Below, one piece after another: positions 46,339 through 55,054 of a stretch of DNA of 64,000 bases. Both the position numbers and the translations under genes were made by a program. The stretch's first letter is position 1; each line of letters begins with the position of its first letter. The notes under the pieces are model-generated. The model saw only the letters and a program-made list of their open reading frames with translations, did no database searches and had not been told where the DNA came from. This stretch comes from Alteromonas antoniana (GTDB lineage: Bacteria > Pseudomonadota > Gammaproteobacteria > Enterobacterales > Alteromonadaceae). The stretch is taken from positions 1-64,000 of the forward strand of contig NZ_JAESDH010000009.1 of assembly GCF_019249295.1 (NCBI RefSeq). Direction: 5' to 3'.

Positions 46339-46740
46339 TTACTCTTCAGTTGCGTCTTCCGCTTCTTCAGCGACTTCTTCAACTGGACGATCTACTAGCT
46401 CAACGAATGCCATAGGGGCATTGTCGCCTGCACGGAAACCGCATTTAAGAATGCGAGTGTAACCGCCTGGGCGAGCTTCGTAACGAGGACCAAGCTCGTT
46501 GAACAGTTTACCTACAACTTCTTTATCACCAGTGCGGGCGAAAGCCAGACGGCGGTTTGCAACGCTGTCTTCTTTAGCCATAGTGATAAGAGGCTCGATT
46601 ACGCGACGTAATTCTTTCGCTTTTGGCAACGTCGTTTTAATCACTTCGTGCTTAACCAATGAACCGGCCATGTTTTTGAACATAGCTTGACGATGGCTGC
46701 TGTTGCGATTCAACTGACGACCACTCTTACGATGGCGCAT
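46339..46740 (-). CDS. rplQ: 50S ribosomal protein L17
   Basis: The 133-residue protein begins [20 protein letters not shown], the L17 signature. L17 sits near the peptide exit tunnel. It is the last gene of the alpha operon (rpsM-rpsK-rpsD-rpoA-rplQ), 42 nt after rpoA, with an acidic C-terminal tail ([13 protein letters not shown]). A bidirectional terminator follows 43 nt downstream. Confidence 0.98.
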   Translation of the reverse strand: MRHRKSGRQLNRNSSHRQAMFKNMAGSLVKHEVIKTTLPKAKELRRVIEPLITMAKEDSVANRRLAFARTGDKEVVGKLFNELGPRYEARPGGYTRILKCGFRAGDNAPMAFVELVDRPVEEVAEEAEDATEE

Positions 46741-46781
46741 AGTTTTATCCTTCTCTACAAATCAGTTTGATATAAACCTGA

Positions 46782-47768
46782 TTAATCTTTTTCAGCGATG
46801 CTCTCTGGTGGCCAGTTTTCCAGGCGCATGCCCAGAGACAGTCCACGAGATGCAAGAACATCTTTGATTTCAGTTAGCGATTTCTTACCAAGGTTAGGCG
46901 TTTTAAGTAGCTCAACCTCAGTGCGCTGTACCAGGTCACCAATGTACTGGATAGCTTCTGCTTTCAAACAGTTTGCAGAACGTACTGTCAGCTCCAGGTC
47001 ATCAACCGGGCGAAGTAGAATCGGATCGAATTCCGGCTTCTCTTCTTTCGCTTCTGGCTCAGATACATCACGTAAATCTACGAATGCATCCAGCTGTTCA
47101 GCTAGGATAGTCGCAGAACGGCGGATCGCTTCTTCAGGATCCAAGGTACCGTTCGTCTCCATATCGATGATCAGTTTGTCTAAGTCTGTGCGTTGTTCAA
47201 CACGGGCAGACTCAACAGTATATGCAATACGTTCAACTGGGCTGTATGAAGCGTCAACTAACAAACGACCAATTGGACGATCATCTTCTTCAGAGGAGCG
47301 ACGCGTAGAAGCTGGAACATAACCACGGCCCATCTCTACTTTAACGCGCATGCTGATTTCAGCATCGCCAGTCAGAGTACAGATAACGTGATCAGGGTTT
47401 ACAATTTCTACATCGCCGTCATGCTGAATATCACCAGCAACAACAGGGCCAGCGCCAGATTTCACTAGTGTCAGGGTTGCCTCGTTTTTACCTTCAAGGC
47501 GAACCGCTAAACCTTTCAGATTTAGCAAGATCTCAATCACATCTTCCTGAACACCTTCTTTGGTGCTGTACTCGTGTAGCACGCCGTCAATTTCAACCTC
47601 TGTTACTGCACAACCAGGCATGGATGACAGTAAGATGCGGCGCAGGGCGTTACCCAGAGTGTGGCCGAAGCCGCGCTCGAGTGGTTCCAAAGTTACTTTG
47701 GCACGAGTAGGAGAAAGGTTTTCGATCTCAACTAATCTCGGTTTTAGGAATTCAGTCACAGAACCCAC
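46782..47768 (-). CDS. rpoA: RNA polymerase alpha subunit
   Basis: The 328-residue protein has the normal length. Its N-terminal domain carries [23 protein letters not shown] for dimer formation and assembly of the core enzyme, and the C-terminal domain carries [22 protein letters not shown] and [19 protein letters not shown], which bind UP elements and activators. It lies between rpsD and rplQ as in other Gammaproteobacteria. Confidence 0.99.
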   Translation of the reverse strand: MGSVTEFLKPRLVEIENLSPTRAKVTLEPLERGFGHTLGNALRRILLSSMPGCAVTEVEIDGVLHEYSTKEGVQEDVIEILLNLKGLAVRLEGKNEATLTLVKSGAGPVVAGDIQHDGDVEIVNPDHVICTLTGDAEISMRVKVEMGRGYVPASTRRSSEEDDRPIGRLLVDASYSPVERIAYTVESARVEQRTDLDKLIIDMETNGTLDPEEAIRRSATILAEQLDAFVDLRDVSEPEAKEEKPEFDPILLRPVDDLELTVRSANCLKAEAIQYIGDLVQRTEVELLKTPNLGKKSLTEIKDVLASRGLSLGMRLENWPPESIAEKD

Positions 47769-47790
47769 AATGCTTCCTCTTTAGTTAGCT

Positions 47791-48411
47791 TTACTTAGAG
47801 TAAAGTTCGACGATCAACTGTTCGTTAATATCGGCAGACAGGTCAGTTCTTTCAGGAATACGCTTGAACGTACCTTCCATCTTGTTGCTGTCTACTTCAA
47901 TCCAGGTTGGCTTCTCACGTTGGTCAGCCAGTTCCAAAGCAGCCACGATGCGCGATTGCTTCTTAGCTTTTTCACGAACAGAAACCACGTCTTCGGCAGT
48001 AACGTTAAAAGATGGAATGTTTACCACTTTGCCATTAACCATAATCGCTTTGTGGCTAACCAGCTGACGCGCTTCTGCACGAGTGCTGGCAAATCCCATC
48101 CGATAAACTACGTTATCAAGACGCTGCTCAAGAAGTTGCAACAGGTTTTCACCGGTGTTGCCTTTCAGACGAGCCGCTTCTTTATAGTAGTTACGGAATT
48201 GCTTTTCCAATACGCCATACATACGACGTACTTTTTGCTTTTCACGCAGCTGAACACCGTAGTCAGACAAACGGCCACGACGGGCACCATGCTGACCAGG
48301 CGCTGTATCGATTTTACATTTAGAATCGATTGCGCGAACGCCGCTTTTCAGGAACAGGTCTGTTCCTTCGCGACGGCTAAGTTTGAGTTTAGGACCCAAA
48401 TATCTTGCCAT
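47791..48411 (-). CDS. rpsD: 30S ribosomal protein S4
   Basis: The 206-residue protein begins [21 protein letters not shown] and has the S4 RNA-binding region [28 protein letters not shown]4 nucleates 30S assembly and in E. coli represses the alpha operon by binding the rpsM leader, of which a matching structure is visible at 49190-49268. Confidence 0.98.
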   Translation of the reverse strand: MARYLGPKLKLSRREGTDLFLKSGVRAIDSKCKIDTAPGQHGARRGRLSDYGVQLREKQKVRRMYGVLEKQFRNYYKEAARLKGNTGENLLQLLEQRLDNVVYRMGFASTRAEARQLVSHKAIMVNGKVVNIPSFNVTAEDVVSVREKAKKQSRIVAALELADQREKPTWIEVDSNKMEGTFKRIPERTDLSADINEQLIVELYSK

Positions 48412-48435
48412 GATCTTTCTCCAACTGTCCGTCGA

Positions 48436-48828
48436 TTAAACGCGACGTTTTTTCGGTGGACGACAACCGTTGTGAGGAATAGGGGTCACATCGGTAATGT
48501 TTGTGATCTTATAACCTGTAGCGTTAAGAGCACGGATCGCAGACTCACGGCCTGGACCTGGACCTTTAACGAACACTTCAAGGTTCTTCAGACCGTATTC
48601 TTGTGCGGCTACGCCAGCACGCTCAGCAGCTACCTGTGCAGCAAATGGGGTAGATTTACGTGAACCACGGAAACCTGAACCACCAGAAGTTGCCCAAGCA
48701 AGTGCATTGCCTTGACGGTCTGTGATAGTCACAATTGTGTTGTTGAAAGACGCATGGATATGAGCCATACCGTCTGCAACCTGACGTTTTGCGCGTTTAC
48801 GCGTACTACGAGTAGGTGCTTTTGCCAT
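48436..48828 (-). CDS. rpsK: 30S ribosomal protein S11
   Basis: The 130-residue protein has [19 protein letters not shown] and the end [13 protein letters not shown], both characteristic of S11 in the platform of the 30S subunit. It lies between rpsM (16 nt upstream) and rpsD (24 nt downstream) in the alpha operon. Confidence 0.98.
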   Translation of the reverse strand: MAKAPTRSTRKRAKRQVADGMAHIHASFNNTIVTITDRQGNALAWATSGGSGFRGSRKSTPFAAQVAAERAGVAAQEYGLKNLEVFVKGPGPGRESAIRALNATGYKITNITDVTPIPHNGCRPPKKRRV

Positions 48829-48844
48829 AACTTAACTCCCCCGC

Positions 48845-49201
48845 TTACTTCTTAATTGGCTTACGAGGACCTTTACGGGTACGCGCATTAGTTTTAGTGC
48901 GCTGACCACGTAGAGGCAAGCTACGACGGTGGCGGATGCCACGGAAGCAACCCAGGTCCATCAAACGTTTGATGCTCATTGATACTTCACGACGAAGATC
49001 ACCTTCTACAGTGAATTTCGCCACTTCATCACGAAGCTTATCAATAGTAGCTTCGTCTAACTCTTTGATTTTTGTATTTTCTGCAACACCAGCACCCGCA
49101 CAAATGCTTTTCGCACGTGTAGGGCCAACGCCATAAATTGCTTGGATAGCAATCACAGCGTGCTTGTGTTCAGGAATGTTAATGCCAGCGATACGGGCCA
49201 T
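48845..49201 (-). CDS. rpsM: 30S ribosomal protein S13
   Basis: The 118-residue protein begins [24 protein letters not shown] and ends in the basic [14 protein letters not shown]. The start ATG 49201 is preferred over the upstream in-frame codon at 49210, because it gives the standard MARIAG N-terminus and follows AGGAGTG. It is the first gene of the alpha operon and its start lies in the S4-type leader structure. Confidence 0.98.
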   Translation of the reverse strand: MARIAGINIPEHKHAVIAIQAIYGVGPTRAKSICAGAGVAENTKIKELDEATIDKLRDEVAKFTVEGDLRREVSMSIKRLMDLGCFRGIRHRRSLPLRGQRTKTNARTRKGPRKPIKK

Positions 49202-49268
49202 TAACAGCACTCCTCTAATTATTGTCGACGACCTAAAAAGCCCGATAGGATACTTACCCGTCGACTAA
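49190..49268 (-). promoter_or_regulatory. alpha operon leader, S4-binding pseudoknot region
   Basis: On the minus strand the rpsM leader resembles the E. coli alpha-operon ribosome binding site, where a pseudoknot bound by S4 blocks translation. Conserved blocks are AAGTATCCT, CGGGCTTTTTAGG and AGGAGTGCTGTTAATGGCCCGTAT. Two GTCGAC blocks (49260-49265 and 49224-49229) can pair as the outer helix. The role is inferred from similarity. Confidence 0.75.
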
Positions 49269-49304
49269 ATTGCAAATTAAGGTCCAGATTACTGCAAGCA
49301 AGAC

Positions 49305-49330
49305 AGCAGAACCTGATGTCAGGTTCTGCT
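49305..49330 (-). other. long stem-loop in the rpmJ-rpsM gap
   Basis: AGCAGAACCTG pairs perfectly with CAGGTTCTGCT around a 4-nt loop. There is no U-run after it on the minus strand, so it is not a standard terminator. It may be a processing site or mRNA stabiliser between the spc and alpha operons. Confidence 0.6.
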
Positions 49331-49364
49331 TACACTTTCATGCGTATATTCTGTACCGCGTAGA

Positions 49365-49478
49365 TTAACCTTGCCTTTGCTTATGCTTTGGCTCTGTGCA
49401 AATCACACGCACAACACCGTTGCGCTTGATGACTTTGCAGTTACGGCAAATCTTTTTTACTGATGCACGAACTTTCAT
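49365..49478 (-). CDS. rpmJ: 50S ribosomal protein L36
   Basis: This 37-residue gene reads [20 protein letters not shown] and then [14 protein letters not shown]. The zinc-binding pattern C11, C14, C27, H32 is complete, so this is the zinc-containing C+ type. It lies 24 nt after secY at the end of the spc operon, as in E. coli. Confidence 0.97.
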   Translation of the reverse strand: MKVRASVKKICRNCKVIKRNGVVRVICTEPKHKQRQG

Positions 49479-49502
49479 TACATCACTCCGTAGTAGGCTA
49501 AC

Positions 49503-50822
49503 TTAGCGGCCGTAGCCTTTAAGATTAGCTTTCTTCAGAACAGACTCATATTGACTGGACATCAAATGTGTCTGCACCTGCGCCATGAAGTCCATGATAA
49601 CTACCACAATAATCAGAAGCGACGTACCACCGAAGTAGAACGGCACATTCCAGGCAATCAGCATGAATTCAGGCACCAAACAAATAAAGGTTATGTAAAG
49701 TGCGCCAGCCAGTGTCAGACGAGTCATTACCTTATCGATATAGCGCGACGTTTGTTCACCCGGGCGAATGCCAGGGATAAACGCGCCAGACTTCTTCAGG
49801 TTGTCTGCTGTATCACGCGGGTTGAAAACCAACGCCGTGTAAAAGAAGCAGAAGAAGATAATCGCAGCTGCATATAACATCACGTACAGCGGCTGACCAG
49901 GAGAGAGCATAAGCGCTACATCCTGCAACCACGCTGTAGATTCATTCTGACCAAACCATCCTGCGATGGTTCCGGGGAACAGAATGATGCTGGACGCAAA
50001 GATAGGTGGAATGACACCAGCCATGTTGACTTTAAGTGGTAAGTGCGTGCTTTGCGCTGCAAAGACCTTACGGCCCTGTTGACGCTTCGCATAGTTCACC
50101 ACAATTCTGCGCTGTGCACGTTCAACGAACACAACCAGGTAAGTCAGACCAATAACAATGACACCGATCAGTAACAGGAACAGCATATTAATGTCGCCCT
50201 GTCTTGCTTGTTCCGCAGTCTGGCCTATCGCTGTTGGCAGACCGGCAACAATACCAGCAAAGATCAATATAGAGATACCGTTACCAATACCTCGTTCAGT
50301 AATTTGCTCACCTAACCACATCAGGAACATAGTTCCTGTGACTAAGCTCACTACTGCCGTAAAGTAAAATCCGAAGCCAGGACTTATCACCAATCCATTA
50401 ATCAGGTTGGGCAGACCGGTCGCAATTCCAATTGACTGGAATGTAGCCAGGATCAGCGTTAAATAACGCGTGTACTGACTAATTTTACGACGACCTGCTT
50501 CGCCTTCTTTTTTAAGCTCCATCATCGGTGGATGAACCACCGAGAGCAACTGCATAATAATGGACGCAGTAATGTATGGCATAATGCCCAAAGCCAGAAC
50601 GGACGCTCGCTCAAGAGCACCACCAGAGAACATGTTAAACATTTCTACAATGGTGCCTTTTTGTTGTTCAAACAACTGTGCAAGGACCGCAGGATCGATA
50701 CCAGGAATAGGCACGTATGAGCCTAGTCTGAATACTACGATCGCACCAAGTACGAACAACAATCTTGATTTCAGCTCACTCAGGCCGCTTTTGGCGCCTG
50801 AGTCCAATCCTGGTTTAGCCAT
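49503..50822 (-). CDS. secY: protein translocase subunit SecY
   Basis: The 439-residue inner-membrane protein forms the channel of the Sec translocon with SecE and SecG. Ten hydrophobic membrane segments are expected and several are plain, such as [21 protein letters not shown] near 25. The [18 protein letters not shown] and [24 protein letters not shown] segments are conserved. It lies 5 nt after rplO. Confidence 0.98.
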   Translation of the reverse strand: MAKPGLDSGAKSGLSELKSRLLFVLGAIVVFRLGSYVPIPGIDPAVLAQLFEQQKGTIVEMFNMFSGGALERASVLALGIMPYITASIIMQLLSVVHPPMMELKKEGEAGRRKISQYTRYLTLILATFQSIGIATGLPNLINGLVISPGFGFYFTAVVSLVTGTMFLMWLGEQITERGIGNGISILIFAGIVAGLPTAIGQTAEQARQGDINMLFLLLIGVIVIGLTYLVVFVERAQRRIVVNYAKRQQGRKVFAAQSTHLPLKVNMAGVIPPIFASSIILFPGTIAGWFGQNESTAWLQDVALMLSPGQPLYVMLYAAAIIFFCFFYTALVFNPRDTADNLKKSGAFIPGIRPGEQTSRYIDKVMTRLTLAGALYITFICLVPEFMLIAWNVPFYFGGTSLLIIVVVIMDFMAQVQTHLMSSQYESVLKKANLKGYGR

Positions 50823-50827
50823 CTAGC

Positions 50828-51262
50828 TTATTCCTCTACTTTACCGCCAGCAGCTTCAATCGCTTCTTTAGCGCCTTTAGTAACCTTCAACCCGCTAACC
50901 GTTACCGCGCGTGATACTTCACCGCTCTTAACGACTTTGACGAACTGCATTTCTTTCTTAACAAGACCCGCAGCTTTCAAAGTTTCAAGAGAAACGGTAT
51001 CACCTTCTACCTTCGCGATTTCAGTCAGTGTAACCTGGTCAGAAACCATGCCTTTACGTGACGTGAAACCAAACTTAGGCAGACGACGCTGGATTGGCAT
51101 CTGACCACCTTCAAATCCTGGCTTAACAGTACCACCTGAACGGCTTTTCTGTCCCTTGTGACCACGGCCACCGGTTTTACCAAGACCTGAACCGATACCA
51201 CGGCCAGCACGCTTAGCTGAATGTTTTGCTCCTGGTGCAGGAGAAATATCGTTTAAACGCAT
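50828..51262 (-). CDS. rplO: 50S ribosomal protein L15
   Basis: The 144-residue protein begins [20 protein letters not shown] and has the Gly-rich [20 protein letters not shown] of L15, a late-assembly 23S rRNA binder. It lies between rpmD (3 nt) and secY. Confidence 0.98.
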   Translation of the reverse strand: MRLNDISPAPGAKHSAKRAGRGIGSGLGKTGGRGHKGQKSRSGGTVKPGFEGGQMPIQRRLPKFGFTSRKGMVSDQVTLTEIAKVEGDTVSLETLKAAGLVKKEMQFVKVVKSGEVSRAVTVSGLKVTKGAKEAIEAAGGKVEE

Positions 51263-51265
51263 GTC

Positions 51266-51445
51266 TTATTCCTCCACTATCTCAACCATGTAATTTACAC
51301 GGTTGATCATGCCACGTACTGCTGGGGTGTCTTCCAGTTCACGGACATGGTTGATTTTACGCAGGCCTAAGCCCTTAAGCGTCGCTTTGTGCTTTGGCAG
51401 TCTGCCAATCGCACTTTTCGTTTGCTTTACTTTAATCGTTGCCAT
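51266..51445 (-). CDS. rpmD: 50S ribosomal protein L30
   Basis: The 59-residue product reads [20 protein letters not shown] and then [19 protein letters not shown], the L30 pattern. It lies between rpsE (6 nt upstream) and rplO. Its size and position match the E. coli spc operon. Confidence 0.97.
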   Translation of the reverse strand: MATIKVKQTKSAIGRLPKHKATLKGLGLRKINHVRELEDTPAVRGMINRVNYMVEIVEE

Positions 51446-51451
51446 GTCTGA

Positions 51452-51952
51452 TTACCCCAAAATCTCTTCTACAGACAATCCACGTTTCGCGGCAATACCC
51501 GCTGGCGAGTTCATCTCGGTCAGCGCGTTTACTGTTGCACGAACAACGTTGATTGGGTTTGTAGAGCCGTAACATTTTGAAAGTACGTTCTGTACACCAG
51601 CTACTTCAAGTACTGCACGCATTGCACCGCCGGCGATGATACCGGTACCTTCTGATGCAGGCTGCATGTAAACTTTAGAGCCAGAGTGACGACCTTTAAT
51701 TGGGTGCTGCAGTGTGTGGCCGTTTAAGTCAACGTCAACCATGTTGCGACGTGCCTTTTCCATAGCTTTCTGGATTGCAGCAGGCACTTCACGTGCTTTG
51801 CCGTAACCGAAACCTACGCGACCATTACCGTCACCCACTACTGTCAATGCAGTGAAACTGAAGATACGACCACCTTTAACCACTTTAGATACGCGGTTTA
51901 CGGCAATCAATTTCTCTAACAGTTCACCGTTCTGAACTTCTTGTTTAGCCAT
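51452..51952 (-). CDS. rpsE: 30S ribosomal protein S5
   Basis: The 166-residue protein has the S5 double-stranded RNA-binding region [20 protein letters not shown] and [15 protein letters not shown], with the [16 protein letters not shown] loop. S5 helps decoding fidelity and mRNA helicase action. Confidence 0.98.
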   Translation of the reverse strand: MAKQEVQNGELLEKLIAVNRVSKVVKGGRIFSFTALTVVGDGNGRVGFGYGKAREVPAAIQKAMEKARRNMVDVDLNGHTLQHPIKGRHSGSKVYMQPASEGTGIIAGGAMRAVLEVAGVQNVLSKCYGSTNPINVVRATVNALTEMNSPAGIAAKRGLSVEEILG

Positions 51953-51961
51953 TATAAACTC

Positions 51962-52315
51962 CTAGAACTGAAGGCCAGCTTCGCGAGCTGCATCAGCCAA
52001 TGCTTTCACGCGACCGTGGTATTTAAACCCGCTACGATCGAAGGCCACATCTTTGATGCCTTTCTCGATTGCACGTTCTGCGATTGCTTTACCGACTTTC
52101 GCCGCTGCTTCAGCGTTACCAGTTGATTTCAGATCTTTCGCAAGATCTTTTTCAACAGTAGAAGCCGCTGCCAATACTTCAGCACCGCTAGGAGCGATTA
52201 ACTGAGCATAGATGTGGCGAGGTGTACGGTTTACAACCAAGCGATGCGCGGCCAGTTCACGAATTTTTGCTCGTGCGCGAGTTGCGCGACGAATGCGAGC
52301 TGTTTTCTTATCCAT
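51962..52315 (-). CDS. rplR: 50S ribosomal protein L18
   Basis: The 117-residue protein begins [18 protein letters not shown] and ends [18 protein letters not shown], as in E. coli L18, which binds 5S rRNA with L5 and L25. The start ATG 52315 gives the standard length; an in-frame start at 52327 would add four residues. Confidence 0.97.
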   Translation of the reverse strand: MDKKTARIRRATRARAKIRELAAHRLVVNRTPRHIYAQLIAPSGAEVLAAASTVEKDLAKDLKSTGNAEAAAKVGKAIAERAIEKGIKDVAFDRSGFKYHGRVKALADAAREAGLQF

Positions 52316-52327
52316 CGTATCACCCAC

Positions 52328-52861
52328 CTACTTTTTCTTAGCTTCTTTACGACGTACGTGCTCGTCTGCATAACGTACACCTTTACCTTTGTAAGGCTCT
52401 GGTGGACGGTACGCGCGGATGTTCGCCGCAACCTGTCCTACCACCTGCTTATCGGCGCCTTTGACGACGATTTCAGTTTGGCTAGGAGTTTCAACCGTAA
52501 TGCCTTCTGGCATTTCGTATACTACAGGGTGAGAGAAACCAAGCGTCAGGTTCAGTTTGGCACCTTGTGCTTGCGCACGGTAACCAACACCATTTAGCTG
52601 AAGCTTTTTCTCAAAACCTTCTGAAACACCTTGAATCATGCTGTTCAGAATTGCACGTACAGTACCTGCTTGTGCCCAACCATTTGCAAAGCCTTCGCGA
52701 GGAAGTGCTTTTAACTGGTTATCTTCCTGAACCACTTCAACTGCATCGTTGAAGACACGGCTCAAAGTGCCATTTTTGCCTTTTACAGAGACTTCTTGAC
52801 CAGAAATAGAAATTTCTACACCTGATACTACGTCTACCGGGGCTTTTGCTACTCGTGACAT
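52328..52861 (-). CDS. rplF: 50S ribosomal protein L6
   Basis: The 177-residue protein begins MSRVAKAPV and has the second-domain signature [19 protein letters not shown] near the C-terminus. L6 stabilises the GTPase-associated region and sarcin-ricin loop. It lies 14 nt after rpsH. Confidence 0.98.
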   Translation of the reverse strand: MSRVAKAPVDVVSGVEISISGQEVSVKGKNGTLSRVFNDAVEVVQEDNQLKALPREGFANGWAQAGTVRAILNSMIQGVSEGFEKKLQLNGVGYRAQAQGAKLNLTLGFSHPVVYEMPEGITVETPSQTEIVVKGADKQVVGQVAANIRAYRPPEPYKGKGVRYADEHVRRKEAKKK

Positions 52862-52875
52862 TTCAACTCCTCCGA

Positions 52876-53268
52876 TTACGCTACATAACCGATGATCTCA
52901 CCGCCCATGCCAGCATTACGCGCTGCACGGTCAGTCATCACACCTTTAGAAGTTGACACGATTGCTACGCCCAGTCCGCCCATTACTTTTGGCAGCTCAT
53001 CTTTTTTCTTATAGATGCGCAGGCCAGGACGGCTAACACGTTCGATAGTGTCAATTACTTGCTTACCTTCGAAGTACTTAAGTGTCACTTCAAGAGTAGG
53101 CTTTACGTCACCAGAAACAGCAAAGTCAGTGATGTAACCTTCTGCTTTCAACACACCTGCGATAGCAACACGCAGTTTTGATGAAGGCATAGTTACAGAA
53201 ACTTTCTGTGCCATCTGGCCGTTACGGATGCGGGTAAACATATCCGCGATAGGATCTTGCATGCTCAT
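52876..53268 (-). CDS. rpsH: 30S ribosomal protein S8
   Basis: The 130-residue protein begins [18 protein letters not shown] and has [20 protein letters not shown] at the C-terminus, the S8 RNA-binding signature. In E. coli S8 represses the spc operon by binding near the rplE start; a partly similar stem is possible at the rplE start here (AUUUCUAUAAAGAAACAGUAGU region), but coding constraint alone could explain it. Confidence 0.97.
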   Translation of the reverse strand: MSMQDPIADMFTRIRNGQMAQKVSVTMPSSKLRVAIAGVLKAEGYITDFAVSGDVKPTLEVTLKYFEGKQVIDTIERVSRPGLRIYKKKDELPKVMGGLGVAIVSTSKGVMTDRAARNAGMGGEIIGYVA

Positions 53269-53280
53269 TTTAGCTACTCC

Positions 53281-53586
53281 TTACCAGCTGGCTTTTTTCA
53301 GGCCAGGGACTTCACCGCGCATCGCTGCTTCACGCAGCTTGATACGGCTAAGACCGAATTTGCGTAGGTAACCATGTGGACGACCAGTAATGTTACAGCG
53401 GTTTTGCTGACGTGATTTACTGCTGTCACGTGGTAGTTGTTGTAGCTTCAGAACAGCATCCCAACGCTCTTCTTCAGATGCGTTAACGTCGCTGATAATC
53501 GCTTTAAGTGCGGCACGTTTTTCAGCGTACTTAGCTACTAGCTTTGCACGCTTGACTTCACGAGCCTTCATTGATTCTTTTGCCAT
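53281..53586 (-). CDS. rpsN: 30S ribosomal protein S14
   Basis: The 101-residue protein begins [20 protein letters not shown] and ends in [19 protein letters not shown] and LKKASW. It is the long form without the zinc CxxC pairs, usual in Gammaproteobacteria. Confidence 0.97.
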   Translation of the reverse strand: MAKESMKAREVKRAKLVAKYAEKRAALKAIISDVNASEEERWDAVLKLQQLPRDSSKSRQQNRCNITGRPHGYLRKFGLSRIKLREAAMRGEVPGLKKASW

Positions 53587-53599
53587 AACCCTACACCCC

Positions 53600-54139
53600 T
53601 TATTTTTTGAATGGGAAGTTGAACGCGTTCAGCAGAGCACGTGCTTCGTCATCAGTTTCGGCACTGGTAGTGATAGTAATATCCATACCACGAACCTTAT
53701 CCACTTTATCGAAATCGATTTCAGGGAAGATGATTTGTTCACGCACGCCCATGCTGTAGTTACCACGACCGTCGAATGATTTAGGGTTCAAACCACGGAA
53801 GTCGCGAACACGAGGAATCGCGATAGAAACTAAACGCTCCAGGAATTCCCACATACGCTCGCCGCGCAGGGTTACTTTACAGCCAATCGGATAACCTTCA
53901 CGGATTTTGAAGCCCGCTACTGATTTTCTAGCAACTGTGACAATCGGTTTCTGACCAGCGATAGCCGCCATGTCAGCTTGAGCATTCTCAAGGATCTTTT
54001 TGTCAGCAACTGCTTCACCCAGACCCATGTTCAGGGTGATTTTTTCAATCCGAGGGACTTGCATGACGCTTTTGTATCCGAACTGCTTCGCAAGTTCAGC
54101 TACTACTGTTTCTTTATAGAAATCATGCAGTTTCGCCAT
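53600..54139 (-). CDS. rplE: 50S ribosomal protein L5
   Basis: The ~179-residue protein begins [12 protein letters not shown] and has [16 protein letters not shown] and [17 protein letters not shown], all typical of L5, which contacts 5S rRNA and the P-site tRNA. ATG 54139 is the standard start; the frame opens four codons earlier. Confidence 0.97.
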   Translation of the reverse strand: MAKLHDFYKETVVAELAKQFGYKSVMQVPRIEKITLNMGLGEAVADKKILENAQADMAAIAGQKPIVTVARKSVAGFKIREGYPIGCKVTLRGERMWEFLERLVSIAIPRVRDFRGLNPKSFDGRGNYSMGVREQIIFPEIDFDKVDKVRGMDITITTSAETDDEARALLNAFNFPFKK

Positions 54140-54155
54140 CGTACTCTCCAATCAA

Positions 54156-54470
54156 TTAAACAAGTTCGCCGTTAGACTTGAAGAAACGAACTTTCTTCTC
54201 GTCTTCGAAACGGAAACCAACGCGATCCGCTTTACCCGTTGCCGGGTTAACAATCGCTACATTTGAAACGTGAATAGAAGCTTCCTTCTCAACGATACCA
54301 CCAGCTACCTGCATATGAGGATTAGGCTTCTGGTGCTTCTTGACAAGGTTTACGCCTTCTACAACTACGCGGTTATCAGCAATAAGCACTTTCAGGACTT
54401 TGCCTGTTTTGCCTTTGTCTTTACCCGCTAATACGACTACTTCATCATCACGACGAATTTTATTAGCCAT
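54156..54470 (-). CDS. rplX: 50S ribosomal protein L24
   Basis: The 104-residue protein has the KOW-like [21 protein letters not shown] at the start and the [13 protein letters not shown] segment. L24 starts 50S assembly by binding the 5' end of 23S rRNA. It lies between rplN and rplE. Confidence 0.98.
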   Translation of the reverse strand: MANKIRRDDEVVVLAGKDKGKTGKVLKVLIADNRVVVEGVNLVKKHQKPNPHMQVAGGIVEKEASIHVSNVAIVNPATGKADRVGFRFEDEKKVRFFKSNGELV

Positions 54471-54482
54471 TATCGTGACTCC

Positions 54483-54851
54483 TTATAGTACCTCTGGGGC
54501 CAATGAGATGATTTTCATGAAGTTATCACTTCTCAACTCACGGGTAACCGGTCCAAAGATACGCGTACCAATTGGTTGCTTGTTTGCATTAAGCAAAACA
54601 GCCGCGTTACCGTCAAAGCGGATAGTAGAACCATCTGCACGACGAACGCCTTTTCTAGTACGCACCACCACTGCATTCAGTACGTCACCTTTTTTAACTT
54701 TACCGCGAGGAATTGCTTCCTTAACAGTAACTTTGATGATGTCACCGATACCTGCATAACGGCGATGCGAGCCACCAAGAACCTTAATACACTGAACCCT
54801 GCGAGCGCCGCTGTTATCTGCAACGTCCAGGTTAGTTTGCATTTGGATCAT
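54483..54851 (-). CDS. rplN: 50S ribosomal protein L14
   Basis: The 122-residue protein begins [20 protein letters not shown] and has [17 protein letters not shown], the L14 signature. It is the first gene of the spc operon. In E. coli and most bacteria rpsQ lies immediately upstream; here a histidine kinase gene ends ~200 bp upstream instead, so the S10-spc junction is broken in this genome. Confidence 0.98.
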   Translation of the reverse strand: MIQMQTNLDVADNSGARRVQCIKVLGGSHRRYAGIGDIIKVTVKEAIPRGKVKKGDVLNAVVVRTRKGVRRADGSTIRFDGNAAVLLNANKQPIGTRIFGPVTRELRSDNFMKIISLAPEVL

Positions 54852-54934
54852 GTTAGTGCTCCGCTCTAATTAAGACTCTCCCGAGTCGTTATTGCTGTAA
54901 AAAACAACACAATTTGCTGCTTTTATGTACATAC

Positions 54935-54985
54935 CCCCATAAAAAGGGCGCGAAACTATAACAGAAAAGATTGGAAAGTGATAGC
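54935..54985 (-). promoter_or_regulatory. spc operon promoter
   Basis: On the minus strand a TATAGT -10 box (54955-54960) is followed by a GC-rich TTCGCGCCC discriminator, typical of stringently controlled ribosomal genes. The -35 region (TATCAC or similar, 17 bp upstream) is a poor match. A GACTC-TCCC-GAGTC hairpin (54867-54880) lies in the ~100-nt leader before rplN. Confidence 0.55.
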
Positions 54986-55054
54986 GGTAAAGTGAATTAT
55001 TTTTAAACGATGCAGGGGAGGCCTGACGAGGCTCTACTATAGAAAAAATATGGG

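Noticed and set aside
47920..48663. 247-codon frame antisense to rpsD and rpsK
   Set aside because: It lies fully opposite two certain ribosomal genes, and its composition (Thr/Phe/Arg-rich) is that of a shadow frame.
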